From assembly GCF_029910215.1 (NCBI RefSeq), contig NZ_CP110396.1:2604001-2668000 (forward strand): 64,000 nt of DNA. Reading direction: 5' to 3'. Both the position numbers and the translations under genes were made by a program. Source of the stretch: Paraburkholderia sp. D15 (GTDB taxonomy: Bacteria > Pseudomonadota > Gammaproteobacteria > Burkholderiales > Burkholderiaceae). How positions within the stretch are numbered: position 1 is the stretch's first letter; each line of letters opens with the position of its first letter. Shown here one piece after another: positions 27,209 through 35,732 of the stretch. The notes under the pieces were generated by a model. The model was not told the origin of the DNA and made no database searches. It saw only the letters and a program-made list of their open reading frames with translations.

Positions 27209-27985
27209 TCAGGCGTGGCGGCCGGCCATCACGCCGCCGTCCACCGGCAGCACCGTGCCGGTGATCCACGAGGCCTGCGGCGACGCGAGAAACAGGATTG
27301 CCTCGGCGACATCCGCGGGCTGACCGTTGCGGCCGAGCGGATGAAACGCGTTGAACGACGGCAGCGTGTCCTTCACCTGCTCGTCGCTCATGAAGGTGTT
27401 GTAGACCGGTGTTTCGACGACGGCGGGCGCCACGGTGTTGATGCGGATATTGGCCGGCGCGAGTTCGATGGCGAGGTTGCGGGTCAACGCATGAACGCCC
27501 GCGTTGGCGACGGAATAGGCAGCAGACGGCGTCGCGCCGATCGCCTGCAGGGCCCACAACGAACCGGTCTGCACGATCGCGCCGCCGCCCCGCAGTTTCA
27601 TCGCACGCGCGGCTGCCTGCGCCATGAAGAATTTGCCCTTCAGGATGGTGTCGAGGAACCAGTCGTACTCCGCTTCGTCGACCTCGACGAACGGCTTCGG
27701 GCGGAACACGCCCGCGTTGTTGATCAGAATGTCGACGCCGCCGAACGCCTGCGTCGCGAGATCGACCAGCGCGTCAGCGGTGGCGGGAAGGGCGATGTCG
27801 CCCGCCAGCGTGCGCACGCGCGCGCCGCTGGGATCGATGTCGTGGGCCGCCTGGGCGAGCTTGTTCGCGTCGCGCCCGCCGATCACGACCGATGCGCCCG
27901 CTTCGACGAGACGGCGCGCCACTTCCTTGCCGATGCCGGAACCGCCGCCGGTGATGATCGCTACCTTGGAAGAAAAACTATTCAT
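27209..27985 (-). CDS. SDR-family protein with YxxxN in place of YxxxK
   Basis: A 258-residue short-chain dehydrogenase/reductase. It has TGGGSGIGKEV for the cofactor, INNAGV, and the Ser in GGAIVQTGSL. The catalytic segment reads AAYSVANAGVHALTRN, so Tyr is kept but the Lys that lowers its pKa is replaced by Asn (codon AAC). This should cripple classical SDR catalysis. The start at 27985 begins the fold, and the gene diverges from the GcvA-like LysR gene, which probably controls it. It contrasts with the SDR at 24040-24786, which has lost the Tyr instead. Confidence 0.88.
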   Translation of the reverse strand: MNSFSSKVAIITGGGSGIGKEVARRLVEAGASVVIGGRDANKLAQAAHDIDPSGARVRTLAGDIALPATADALVDLATQAFGGVDILINNAGVFRPKPFVEVDEAEYDWFLDTILKGKFFMAQAAARAMKLRGGGAIVQTGSLWALQAIGATPSAAYSVANAGVHALTRNLAIELAPANIRINTVAPAVVETPVYNTFMSDEQVKDTLPSFNAFHPLGRNGQPADVAEAILFLASPQASWITGTVLPVDGGVMAGRHA

Positions 27986-28141
27986 GATGATTCTCCGTGA
28001 CAGGAAACCGGATGGCGTTTCGAGCATGGCTCGTCGGCGCCATATCCGGGAAATTTCGTTCAGATCGCAGAGCTATTATTGGTAGACCCGGCGTGACCGG
28101 CAAATGAGATATTCTTCGCTATCGATAAACAAAATCTTTCA

Positions 28142-29059
28142 ATGATGAAGACACCCGTCTACCTGAATGCGCTACGTGCGTTCGAGGCAAGTGCGCGGCA
28201 TCAGAGTTTTTCCGCGGCGGCGGAGGAACTCAATGTGACGCCCGCGGCCATCGGCCAACTGGTACGCAGTCTCGAGGAATGGCTTGGCACGCCGTTGTTT
28301 CATCGCGGCAATAGTGGGCGTGCACGGCTCGCGCCCACCGAAGCGGCGCAACGCGCGTTGCCCGATATTCGCGCGGGTTTTGACCGGCTGAATCTGGGGC
28401 TGGCGCGGTTGAAGGAGGGCGCGGCGAACGGCGTGCTGACCGTCACCGTGAGTCCGGCATTTGCGGCGAAATGGCTATTGCCGCGTATCGACCGTTTTCA
28501 GGCGGCGTGGCCGGACACGGATGTGCGGCTCGACACGAGTCTGAAGCTACTCGACTTCGTCGCGCAGGGCATCGATATCGGCGTGCGCTATGGCACGGGT
28601 GCGTGGCCGGGGCTGATGGCCGAGCGGCTGATGGAGGAAGAACTGTATCCCGTCTGCTCGCCGTTGCTGCTGCAAAACAAACGCCGCCTGCGCAAGCCAG
28701 CCGATCTTGCCGGGCAGACGCTGATTCACGATCAGTCGGTGGAAACGCACGCGGAGTTCGCGACGTGGGATGCGTGGCTCGACGCGGCTGGCGTAAGCGG
28801 CGTGGCGACGAAACGGGGGTTGCGGATCAATAACTCGGCCGCGGTGTTGCAGGCCGCGATCGATGGGCACGGCGTCGCGTTGGCGCGTAGTGTGATGGCG
28901 CGCGACGATCTGACGGCGGGGCGGTTGGTGCGTTTGTTTCCCGAGGTGACGTTCGACTCGGCGCTGGCGTACTACGTCGTGTATCGGCCGGAGTGCGAGA
29001 CGTTGCCGAAGCTGGTTGCGTTTCGCGACTGGCTGATGGTGGAAGCGGCGGCGGGCTAG
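28142..29059 (+). CDS. LysR-family regulator, GcvA-like
   Basis: A 305-residue LysR regulator of the GcvA branch: the start YLNALRAFEASARHQSFSAAAEELNVTPAAIGQ and the later RLRINNSAAVLQAAIDGHGVAL segment are typical. Two adjacent ATGs (28142 and 28145) could each be used. It diverges from the SDR-CMD-cupin-amine oxidase group with 156 bases between starts, and is the probable regulator of that group. The effector is unknown. Confidence 0.92.
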   Translation: MMKTPVYLNALRAFEASARHQSFSAAAEELNVTPAAIGQLVRSLEEWLGTPLFHRGNSGRARLAPTEAAQRALPDIRAGFDRLNLGLARLKEGAANGVLTVTVSPAFAAKWLLPRIDRFQAAWPDTDVRLDTSLKLLDFVAQGIDIGVRYGTGAWPGLMAERLMEEELYPVCSPLLLQNKRRLRKPADLAGQTLIHDQSVETHAEFATWDAWLDAAGVSGVATKRGLRINNSAAVLQAAIDGHGVALARSVMARDDLTAGRLVRLFPEVTFDSALAYYVVYRPECETLPKLVAFRDWLMVEAAAG

Positions 29060-29090
29060 CCGCCGCGCGCTTACTGGATGCGGGTGTCTG

Positions 29091-29111
29091 GATGGGCGCG
29101 CCGCGCCCATC
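29091..29111. terminator. Possible bidirectional hairpin
   Basis: GATGGGCGCG at 29091-29100 and CGCGCCCATC at 29102-29111 are perfect inverted arms one base apart, between the convergent LysR and PpnP genes. There is no T run, so a terminator role is only suggested by position. Confidence 0.4.
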
Positions 29112-29122
29112 TGGCGGAACGC

Positions 29123-29443
29123 TTACAGATAGCTGCACACGTAGTCGAGCGTTTCGACCACATCGATATCGAAACGGCTCTTGCCTGGCACCGAGAACGA
29201 CTCGCCGGCGCTGTAGGTCTGCCATGCGTCGCTGCCTTCCAGACGGATACGGCACTGGCCGGCTTGCACTTCCATGAGTTCCGGCGCGTCCGTGCCGAAG
29301 TTCAGCGCGCCCGGCAGAATGACGCCGAGCGTCTTGCGCGAACCGTCGGCGAACAGCACGGTGTGCGAGACGCATTTGCCGTCGAAGTACACATTGGCAC
29401 GTTTGATAACGGAAACTTGGTCGAATTGCGTGGCGGCCGTCAT
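29123..29443 (-). CDS. ppnP: Pyrimidine/purine nucleoside phosphorylase PpnP
   Basis: A 106-residue cupin-like protein matching PpnP (formerly YaiE/DUF1255), which splits nucleosides with phosphate into base and ribose 1-phosphate. The segments [28 protein letters not shown] and the C-terminal [16 protein letters not shown] are characteristic, and the length is normal. The start at 29443 follows a GGAGGA ribosome site. The frame extends 23 codons upstream without support. Single gene, cytoplasmic enzyme. Confidence 0.92.
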   Translation of the reverse strand: MTAATQFDQVSVIKRANVYFDGKCVSHTVLFADGSRKTLGVILPGALNFGTDAPELMEVQAGQCRIRLEGSDAWQTYSAGESFSVPGKSRFDIDVVETLDYVCSYL

Positions 29444-29684
29444 GGCGGTCTTCCTCCGGTTTGAATGAATGATGTCGTGGCGCGCGGCTATCGCCGCGGA
29501 ACCCGCAATCATACAGGGTGTGGGGAGGATGGCCGGCTGGCGGCTGCTCGAATGAACGAGCGGTGCAGGAGAAGTACAGAAGTTCTGGCGATCCGCGATG
29601 ACGAGTCCCGGCCGGCGCCATGTCGAATGCAGAGATATCCGTTAAGTCAACCACCCCGCAACTGCCTCGACCGTCGCCGCGCCT

Positions 29685-30446
29685 TTAAGATTGCTTCGCG
29701 ATAAGCGCCACGCCAACCTTCGACGGTGTCTGCAGCATCGCATGGACCACAGTGGACGACCAGAGCATGACGATGCCCGTGGCGGTCTGACCAGGGTACG
29801 CGCAAGCGGTCGTTCCGAACTGCACCGACATGTCGAAGACGTTGCCTTGTGCATGCGGAGCAACCGTGCCGGTAAACGTGCAACCGCTTGTCGCGGAACC
29901 TGTCACCTTGCCCGCGGAATCGATGGTGAAAGTGGAGGCGTCCCCGCCTTGAGAGAGCAGCATGGTTCCGCGATACGTACCTGCAATCGACGGCAACGAC
30001 GGTGTCTGATCGAAGTTCGTCTGGTAGGTCTGATGGGTCGTGATCTTCGTACCGTTGCCGTAGGTGACAGCGGCATCTAACGACTGCTTTGCCGAATAGG
30101 TGCCTGTCACCGTGACAGCGTTCGTGCCCTGTCCCAGCAGGTTGTAGTCGATCCCGGAACCGCCGCTCAGTGCCCCGGCGCTCGACTGGGTTGTCCCGAC
30201 GACAAAGCCTCCATAGACATTGGGCTGCCCAACCGCACCATACTGAACATAGACCGCGCCGGTATCGAGGACGATCGTGTCCACTACCCGATTGTCGGAA
30301 GTAACTCCGTTGTACTCTCCAGCAGCGGTCGGTGTTGTCACCGGTGTGCTGGCGCTCGCTTTTCCATCCCCGTCACCACCACCGCCGCCACCACACCCCG
30401 CCAGAAGAACTGCCGCTGCTGCTGCAGCTGTAATTAGCCCTTTCAT
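29685..30446 (-). CDS. Small lipoprotein of unknown function
   Basis: A 253-residue protein with a short signal and a lipobox L-L-A-G-C (Cys18), followed by a glycine/aspartate linker. The mature part alternates short hydrophobic strands with Gly/Thr/Ser turns (GTYRGTMLL, FTGTVAPHAQG), suggesting a beta-rich fold; two Cys pairs (SGC and TAC) could bridge. No family recognised. It is expected at the periplasmic face of a membrane. Its lipobox and Gly-rich linker style resemble the larger lipoprotein at 13056-15026, but the rest does not. Confidence 0.8.
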   Translation of the reverse strand: MKGLITAAAAAAVLLAGCGGGGGGDGDGKASASTPVTTPTAAGEYNGVTSDNRVVDTIVLDTGAVYVQYGAVGQPNVYGGFVVGTTQSSAGALSGGSGIDYNLLGQGTNAVTVTGTYSAKQSLDAAVTYGNGTKITTHQTYQTNFDQTPSLPSIAGTYRGTMLLSQGGDASTFTIDSAGKVTGSATSGCTFTGTVAPHAQGNVFDMSVQFGTTACAYPGQTATGIVMLWSSTVVHAMLQTPSKVGVALIAKQS

Positions 30447-30595
30447 TTCTTCTCCGTTATTGGTCTGCCATTTGGCCGACGGCGAGTGTAATACTTCGTA
30501 ATAGATATGGGAATGACTCGTTTAGGAGGCGGGGCCTAATGCGCTGGCGAGTAGAAAGAGTTATCGCGCACTGAAGTTGTAAAGCTCAATTTCAT

Positions 30596-30616
30596 CTCGC
30601 GCGAAATGCGCGCGAG
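30596..30616. repeat. GC-rich hairpin upstream of serine hydrolase gene
   Basis: CTCGCGCG at 30596-30603 pairs with CGCGCGAG at 30609-30616 around a 5-base loop, 42 bases before the ATG at 30658. It may lie in the leader of the mRNA or be an operator. Confidence 0.45.
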
Positions 30617-30657
30617 CTTCTCTACAATGCGCAAATCTGAACGGCCGATTGCCACTC

Positions 30658-31935
30658 ATGGACATCACCAGACTTCTCCTGCTCGGTTCGGTTATTTCAG
30701 TCTTATGTACTACGACGAGCCCATCGTTCGCCGCCCCCGACGAAGACCAACTCGGCAAGGCGTCAGGTTATCCAATAGGCAATGCCGAGAACTGGTTCTA
30801 CGACGAATCGGTACGCGTCGGCTCGTTCAGTCATCAAGGCGAGATTCCGCATGTCTTTGGCGGCGATTCACATCGCCTTGCGCCGAGCAGCGAGCCGATG
30901 CCATTACCCAGAGCCGAAAAGGAACGACCTGTGTGCTGGAATAGCGTCGATGCACATAACCTGACAGTCGACGACTACCTCGCGCGTCACCGCATCATGG
31001 GTCTGATGATCGTGAAGGACGGCGTGATCCAGGTCGAGCGCTATCAATACGACCGCAAACCCACCGACCGCTTTCTATCCAATTCGATGGTCAAGTCGAT
31101 CACGTCGCTGGGGATCGGCATTGCGCTGCGTGAAGGCAAGATTCATTCACTGGACGATCGGGCCGATGTCTACGCGCCTGAACTCACCGGCACGCTATAC
31201 GGCGAAACCACGATCCGCAATCTGCTGCATATGTCGTCCGGCGCAAAATTCACCGAGATCTACAACGGTGCCGACGACGCTGCGCATTTCGGCAAAGTCG
31301 CCACACGCGAAGGCTTGCAGGCCGCCGCGCGCACCGTCACCGAACGCGCCGTGCCGCAAGGCGCGCAGTTCAACTACGCAAGCGCGCAGACCGACATGCT
31401 CGGACTCGTGCTGCGCGGCGCGACCGGCATGAACCTGAGCGATTACCTGGCATCGCGGTTATGGCAACCCATCGGCGCCGCCGATGCGGCGCTATGGCGC
31501 GCCGACCGCTTCGGCCAGGAACGCGCGAGCGGTGGCTTCAATGCGACGCTCGCGGACTATGCGCGGCTCGCCGTGGTACTGGCCAACGACGGCGTGCGCC
31601 CGGATGACCCGCAACACACGCAGATCGTGCCGCGCGATTATCTGCTCGATGCAACCGACTGGCATCGGCAGCCTGAAGCGTTTCAGCCGCATCACGCGTC
31701 GCCGTATTATGGTTACGGCTATCAGTTCTGGCTCTTTCCCGGCGAGAAGCGCCGCTTCGCAATGCTCGGCGTTTATGGACAAATGATCTTCATCGACCCC
31801 GAGCGAAAACTGGTGATGGTACAGACCGCCGCGAACGCGACGGCAAAGGTCGGTGGCGGCGGGACGTCGCTCAGTAAGGAAGCGGATGAGTTCTGGCGCG
31901 GCGTGGAGCGCGGATGTGGTGATACGGCTTTATGA
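30658..31935 (+). CDS. Exported serine hydrolase, class C beta-lactamase fold (NylB/EstB-like)
   Basis: A 425-residue hydrolase with a signal peptide ending near SFAAP. The nucleophile motif is S143-M-V-K146, and the second motif is Y240-A-S (NYASAQTDML), as in 6-aminohexanoate-dimer hydrolase and EstB-type esterases rather than the YAN/YSN of true AmpC enzymes. The C-terminal YGYGYQFWLFPG segment is also typical of the NylB group. It is probably periplasmic and may act on esters, amides or D-amino peptides. I took the ATG at 30658 over the in-frame TTG three codons upstream. Single gene. Confidence 0.85.
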   Translation: MDITRLLLLGSVISVLCTTTSPSFAAPDEDQLGKASGYPIGNAENWFYDESVRVGSFSHQGEIPHVFGGDSHRLAPSSEPMPLPRAEKERPVCWNSVDAHNLTVDDYLARHRIMGLMIVKDGVIQVERYQYDRKPTDRFLSNSMVKSITSLGIGIALREGKIHSLDDRADVYAPELTGTLYGETTIRNLLHMSSGAKFTEIYNGADDAAHFGKVATREGLQAAARTVTERAVPQGAQFNYASAQTDMLGLVLRGATGMNLSDYLASRLWQPIGAADAALWRADRFGQERASGGFNATLADYARLAVVLANDGVRPDDPQHTQIVPRDYLLDATDWHRQPEAFQPHHASPYYGYGYQFWLFPGEKRRFAMLGVYGQMIFIDPERKLVMVQTAANATAKVGGGGTSLSKEADEFWRGVERGCGDTAL

Positions 31936-32058
31936 CCGCCTGGATAGCTCACGTGAGCACACGCATCTTTCTGCGGTTGATCACGCGATACTTGCTGAAT
32001 GCGGGTTGATATGGAAGCGACGTCAAGACGTGCTCAAATTCCACTCTTCCCGCCGCAT

Positions 32059-32442
32059 TCAGATCGGTTGCGCGGACAACTGGATTGCGGGCAACTCGTC
32101 GAGACTCCGGTACACCGGTTTCTGTTGCTGACGCGCGAGGCGCTCGTCTTCATCCGCTCCCTTCGATTCACCCTCGATACGAAAGACCGCATCGCATTGA
32201 TCGATCAGGCGACTCGCCACCGGGTACAGAAACGATTCGCTGATCGCATCGCCGAGCGCTGTCGAGCCGGCCACCGCGGCCAGCGGCAAGGCGACCCACT
32301 CGCCGATCAGCGGCATGTGGCCGCGCTGATAAACCTGTAGCGCTGCTTGTTCCAGTCGTTCGAGATTGCGCGCGATGCGCGCGGGATCGCCTTGCGTGCC
32401 GCTTCGATAAGGCCCGGCGATGAGAATCAGTTGCGGGTTCAT
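32059..32442 (-). CDS. Nucleoside 2-deoxyribosyltransferase-like (DUF4406-type) protein
   Basis: A 127-residue protein with a start (LILIAGPYRSG) and overall shape like the DUF4406/nucleoside 2-deoxyribosyltransferase fold, in which a conserved Tyr-Arg loop and a later acidic residue bind nucleotides. GHMPLIGEWVALPL and CDAVFRIEGES are further fold-like segments. The start at 32442 is set by the AAGGAGCGACC ribosome site; the open frame extends far upstream without meaning. Three phased TCGTGCA repeats lie 66-102 bases upstream. The true substrate is unknown. Confidence 0.78.
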   Translation of the reverse strand: MNPQLILIAGPYRSGTQGDPARIARNLERLEQAALQVYQRGHMPLIGEWVALPLAAVAGSTALGDAISESFLYPVASRLIDQCDAVFRIEGESKGADEDERLARQQQKPVYRSLDELPAIQLSAQPI

Positions 32443-32507
32443 GGCGTAGGTCGCTCCTTGGGTGATGAATCGATCGTACAAGCGTTGCAATGCTGGCTTG
32501 CATGATA

Positions 32508-32544
32508 TCGTGCATATTCGTGCAATAACAAGAAAAATCGTGCA
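32508..32544. promoter_or_regulatory. Three helically phased TCGTGCA repeats
   Basis: TCGTGCA occurs at 32508-32514, 32518-32524 and 32538-32544, that is at spacings of exactly 10 and 20 bases, placing all copies on one face of the helix. They lie upstream of the deoxyribosyltransferase-like gene and are candidates for a cooperative regulator site. Confidence 0.6.
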
Positions 32545-32613
32545 AATGGCGGCGACAAAAAACGGCACGGGCGGAAGTCCGCGTGCCGTGCCGTTAGCCG
32601 CTATGGGGGCGCT

Positions 32614-32643
32614 GCCGCTTACGTTGCCGCTTACGTTGCCGCT
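32614..32643. repeat. 12-bp tandem repeat, 2.5 copies
   Basis: GCCGCTTACGTT is repeated at 32614-32625 and 32626-32637, followed by a half copy. Each full copy carries an in-frame TAA on the minus strand, so the PNPOx-like gene ends at the first of two tandem stops. Confidence 0.75.
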
Positions 32644-33332
32644 GTCACAGCGTGAACCGCTTCCACCGCCGTGCCGCCGTTCACGGCGTCCTGCCAACGC
32701 TGCACATAGGCCGGTGTTCCGCGCGGCGCGGCCGCGACAATGGGCGTGCGTGGTTGCAGCGCCATCGGCAGCACGCCGGCCCATACCGGGAGAGGCAGAT
32801 CGGCTTCATCGTCCTCGGGACCGCCATCGCTGACTTTCGACGCGGCCTCGTCCAGCGCAATACGCAGGATCGTCGTGGCCGCGAGTTCGTTCGCGTCGCC
32901 AGGGCGCGCCTCGCTCGAACGGCCCGGCGCAATGTGTTCCATCAGCGCGTCGAGCGCCGCTGATTTGAACTCCGCGGCGACCACTTCAAACACGCCGTAA
33001 ATCACAGCGGAGCGGTAGTTCATCGAATGATTGAATGCCGAGCGCGCGAGCACCAGGCCGTCGAGATGCGTGATCGTCACGCAGACCTGCGCGCCGCTTG
33101 CCGCCAGCTTCAGCATGCGACTGCCGTTGGAGCCGTGAATGTACAGATGCTCGCCCTCGCGCCAGCAAGCGGTGGGAATGCAGTGGACGCCGTGCTCGTC
33201 GGCGAAGGCCACGTGGCACACATAGGCTGCGTCGAGAATGGCATGCAGCGTGGCGCGGTCGTAGTGGCCGCGTTGCGCGAGACGGCGGATGCGGCTGCGC
33301 TCGGTGGGCGGCGCGGCTTCGGGAACGGACAT
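32631..33332 (-). CDS. Pyridoxamine 5'-phosphate oxidase-fold flavoprotein (NimA-like)
   Basis: A 233-residue protein with the split-barrel FMN-binding fold. The opening ERSRIRRLAQRGHYDRATLHAILDAAYVCHVAF and the HIHGSNGSRMLKLA-like stretch (YIHGSNGSRMLK) are typical of the PNPOx/NimA-like group, which includes nitroimidazole-reducing proteins and many uncharacterised oxidoreductases. The start at 33332 begins the conserved part, and the gene ends in a 12-base tandem repeat with duplicated stop codons. Single gene, cytoplasmic. The flavin is inferred from the fold. Confidence 0.85.
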   Translation of the reverse strand: MSVPEAAPPTERSRIRRLAQRGHYDRATLHAILDAAYVCHVAFADEHGVHCIPTACWREGEHLYIHGSNGSRMLKLAASGAQVCVTITHLDGLVLARSAFNHSMNYRSAVIYGVFEVVAAEFKSAALDALMEHIAPGRSSEARPGDANELAATTILRIALDEAASKVSDGGPEDDEADLPLPVWAGVLPMALQPRTPIVAAAPRGTPAYVQRWQDAVNGGTAVEAVHAVTAAT

Positions 33333-33511
33333 GACGGCACTTCCTGTTGCGTGATCGAAAGGGCTCACACGATAGAAAAAACGGGACGTGATTTGTAGAC
33401 CCACCGGGAATGGTATTTTTGGAGCCATGACGGCGGCCCGCCGATCGATCGTGAGCGAATGAAGCGATGTACTTTAAAGTTCTCTCCTCATGCAGCGAGA
33501 GAACATCGCGT

Positions 33512-34303
33512 TCACCGCGCGGGCCCTTGAATCCGGTCGATCTGCTCGTTGAGTCGAGTAATCGAATTCGATAGAAACGCCGCTCTCGCGTCGAGCCGGC
33601 TCAGCAGCAGCGTCACGACCAGAATCGCGATGGAAAACGGAATGACTGCCATGGCGAGCCATTGCGGTTTGATTCCGCCCGCCGCGCCGCAAATCGAACC
33701 GACCGGGAAATCCGCCGCGGCCATGCCGGTGTAGTGCATGCCGGCAATCGCCACGCCCATGACGCAGGCCGCGCCGACCCGCTTGCGCATCAGGTGATTG
33801 GGGCCGGCAAGACGAAGCGTGTTGGCGAGCCACAGCGCCGCCGTGGAAGCGGCAATCGCAATCACGATCGACGCCGCGAAGATCGTGGTGTCGTACTGAA
33901 TGGCGGGCTTCATCAACATTGCGGCCATGCCGACGTAATGCATGCCGGAAATGCCGAGTCCCATCAGCGTGCCGCCGGCCAGCAAGCCGGAAATTTTCAG
34001 CCGGTCGAGCGTCACGACGTGCAGCGCGAACCAGGAAACGAGTACGGCAATGACGAGCGAATAACCCGTAATTGCAAAGTCGTAGCCAATGGGAATGTTC
34101 AACGAGAACGACAGCATGCCGATGAAATGCATCGACCAGATGCCGATGCCCATCGCCAATGCGCCGCCTGCCAGCCACATCTGCCGCGTTCGCGCGTAAG
34201 CGAGTAGGGAGATGCGGTCGGCAAGGTCGAGTGCCGTGTAGGACGCGAGTGTCGCGACGACCAGAGAGAAGGCGACCAGCCCCAGGTTGTAGCTGCTTTG
34301 CAT
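33512..34303 (-). CDS. Stand-alone MHYT-domain membrane sensor
   Basis: A 263-residue integral membrane protein with the three repeated MHYT motifs of the MHYT domain: SMHFIGM (about residue 58), GMHYVGM (about 120) and GMHYTGM (about 189). The domain is thought to bind metal and sense a diatomic gas or redox signal. Seven hydrophobic segments can be followed. Usually MHYT is fused to GGDEF/EAL or kinase domains; here the protein ends shortly after the last membrane segment with a polar tail of about 25 residues (LSNSITRLNEQIDRIQG), so it has no output domain of its own. Confidence 0.9.
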   Translation of the reverse strand: MQSSYNLGLVAFSLVVATLASYTALDLADRISLLAYARTRQMWLAGGALAMGIGIWSMHFIGMLSFSLNIPIGYDFAITGYSLVIAVLVSWFALHVVTLDRLKISGLLAGGTLMGLGISGMHYVGMAAMLMKPAIQYDTTIFAASIVIAIAASTAALWLANTLRLAGPNHLMRKRVGAACVMGVAIAGMHYTGMAAADFPVGSICGAAGGIKPQWLAMAVIPFSIAILVVTLLLSRLDARAAFLSNSITRLNEQIDRIQGPAR

Positions 34304-34626
34304 GGGTCGATGACTTTCAAAAGAGCTGGATTAAAAGCTCGATTAATGAAAAACGACTAGCGTTCGCGAGGATTTTTAAGGATGCAAAAGGCGACCTCGT
34401 ACCTCGCACTGTTCCGTGCGTTGATGAATGTATTCAGTGTTTCACGTTGCCGTGGTGCAAGCGGATTGCCGGGTATTTTGCTTCTTGTTCGCGCAATGCG
34501 GCTCACGATAAAGCAGTCCGCAATCTAAAGCAAGTAGATTGCATGCTTCATAAAAGTACGATCCTTGTCAGAAGGCGCCGGTCAATTTATCTAATGCTTA
34601 ATGCATGTGCGTTGTGCATCGGGTAC
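34304..34626. other. Intergenic region upstream of MHYT gene
   Basis: A 323-base gap without a recognisable gene, between the MHYT start and the end of the next minus-strand LysR gene. GAGCT at 34323-34327 and AGCTC at 34336-34340 form a weak inverted repeat in the MHYT leader. The part from about 34500 to 34600 is AT-richer than its neighbours. Nothing else is seen. Confidence 0.4.
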
Positions 34627-35550
34627 TCACTTTTCATCGCCTTCGTCGTTCTTTTCCGCGCTCGATTGCTCGATGCCGAGTTCCGTCAATAGCCAGCTCT
34701 TGAACGTATCGAAGGCCTGATGATGGTGAAGCCGCTTCGGATACACCAGATAGTGGCCCACGTACGGCACTTCCCGCGTACTGCCGATTAGTGGACACAT
34801 CAAGGTGCCGCGTTGCAGCTCACGTTCGGCGAGCAAGGTCGATTCGAGCACGACGCCGAGTCCATCCACGGCGGCTGCGATCGCCATCGAACTGCGGTCG
34901 AAACGCAGGCCGTATTGATTCGGCGGCGTCAGATTGTTGGCTTCGAACCAGCCCTTCCACTGAAACAGCTGAACGTCGCACTGAATCAGCGTGTGTTCGT
35001 AAAGATCCTCCGGGCGCCGGATGTGTCGCGCGAGCTCGGGTGTGCAAAGCGGCGTCAGCTTCTCGAGCGCGAGTGGAATCTTTTCGTACGGCGACGGCTT
35101 CGGCTCGCCGTACACGATGTCGAGATCGAAGTCGTCGTCCTCGAAATGGGCGTAATCCGTGCTCGCCGAGAAACGCAGATCGATCCTGGGATTTTCCCTG
35201 ACGAAACTCGCGAGTCGCGGCAATAGCCATTGCGTCGCGAAACTCGGCGCGGTGTGCAGGCGCAACGGACTGGGCGTGTCGGTCGTCACGAGCGCGAGGC
35301 CACGGCGCATTTCCTCCATGCCGCGCTGCACGTGTTCGAGCAGGATCGCGCCTTCGCGCGTCAGTTTGACTTCACGCGTGCTGCGCTGGAACAGACGCAG
35401 CGCGACGGTTTCCTCGAGCTTGCGGATGGAATGACTGACGGCGCTCGGCGACAGATCGAGTTCCTGCGCCGCGTTCGCGAACGACGCAGTGCGGCCGGCG
35501 GCTTCGAAAACGCGCAGGAATGGTAGCGGAAGTTTGCGGGTGGGCTTCAT
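34627..35550 (-). CDS. LysR-family regulator, GcvA-like
   Basis: A 307-residue LysR regulator of the GcvA type (LPLPFLRVFEAAGRTASFANAAQELDLSPSAVSHSIRKLEE). The start at 35550 (MKPTRK) is the only ATG near the conserved helix-turn-helix. It diverges from the split transketolase operon with 182 bases between, and most likely regulates that operon in response to its substrate. The effector domain and length are normal. Confidence 0.92.
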   Translation of the reverse strand: MKPTRKLPLPFLRVFEAAGRTASFANAAQELDLSPSAVSHSIRKLEETVALRLFQRSTREVKLTREGAILLEHVQRGMEEMRRGLALVTTDTPSPLRLHTAPSFATQWLLPRLASFVRENPRIDLRFSASTDYAHFEDDDFDLDIVYGEPKPSPYEKIPLALEKLTPLCTPELARHIRRPEDLYEHTLIQCDVQLFQWKGWFEANNLTPPNQYGLRFDRSSMAIAAAVDGLGVVLESTLLAERELQRGTLMCPLIGSTREVPYVGHYLVYPKRLHHHQAFDTFKSWLLTELGIEQSSAEKNDEGDEK

Positions 35551-35732
35551 GCGTGAAATCCATTCATGAATAGGTGCAATCTTTTCTTTTGTCGGCAGGA
35601 TTTGGCCAATGATACGCTGGCTCTGCGTCGAACTGGCTTGAAACTGATGAATGGAAAACATCTGTTCGGGCCGGCTCGCCGACAGACTGATGCAGCCTCA
35701 ACGCATTTCGGAAAGACATTCAGGACGGAGAC

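Noticed and set aside
27215..28000. A 261-codon plus-strand frame opposite the second SDR gene
   Set aside because: Complement of a well-recognised SDR; high Arg and Asp content of a shadow frame.
31947..31958. GCTCACGTGAGC palindrome after the serine hydrolase gene
   Set aside because: Too short to be a terminator, with no T run and no gene nearby that it would plausibly regulate.
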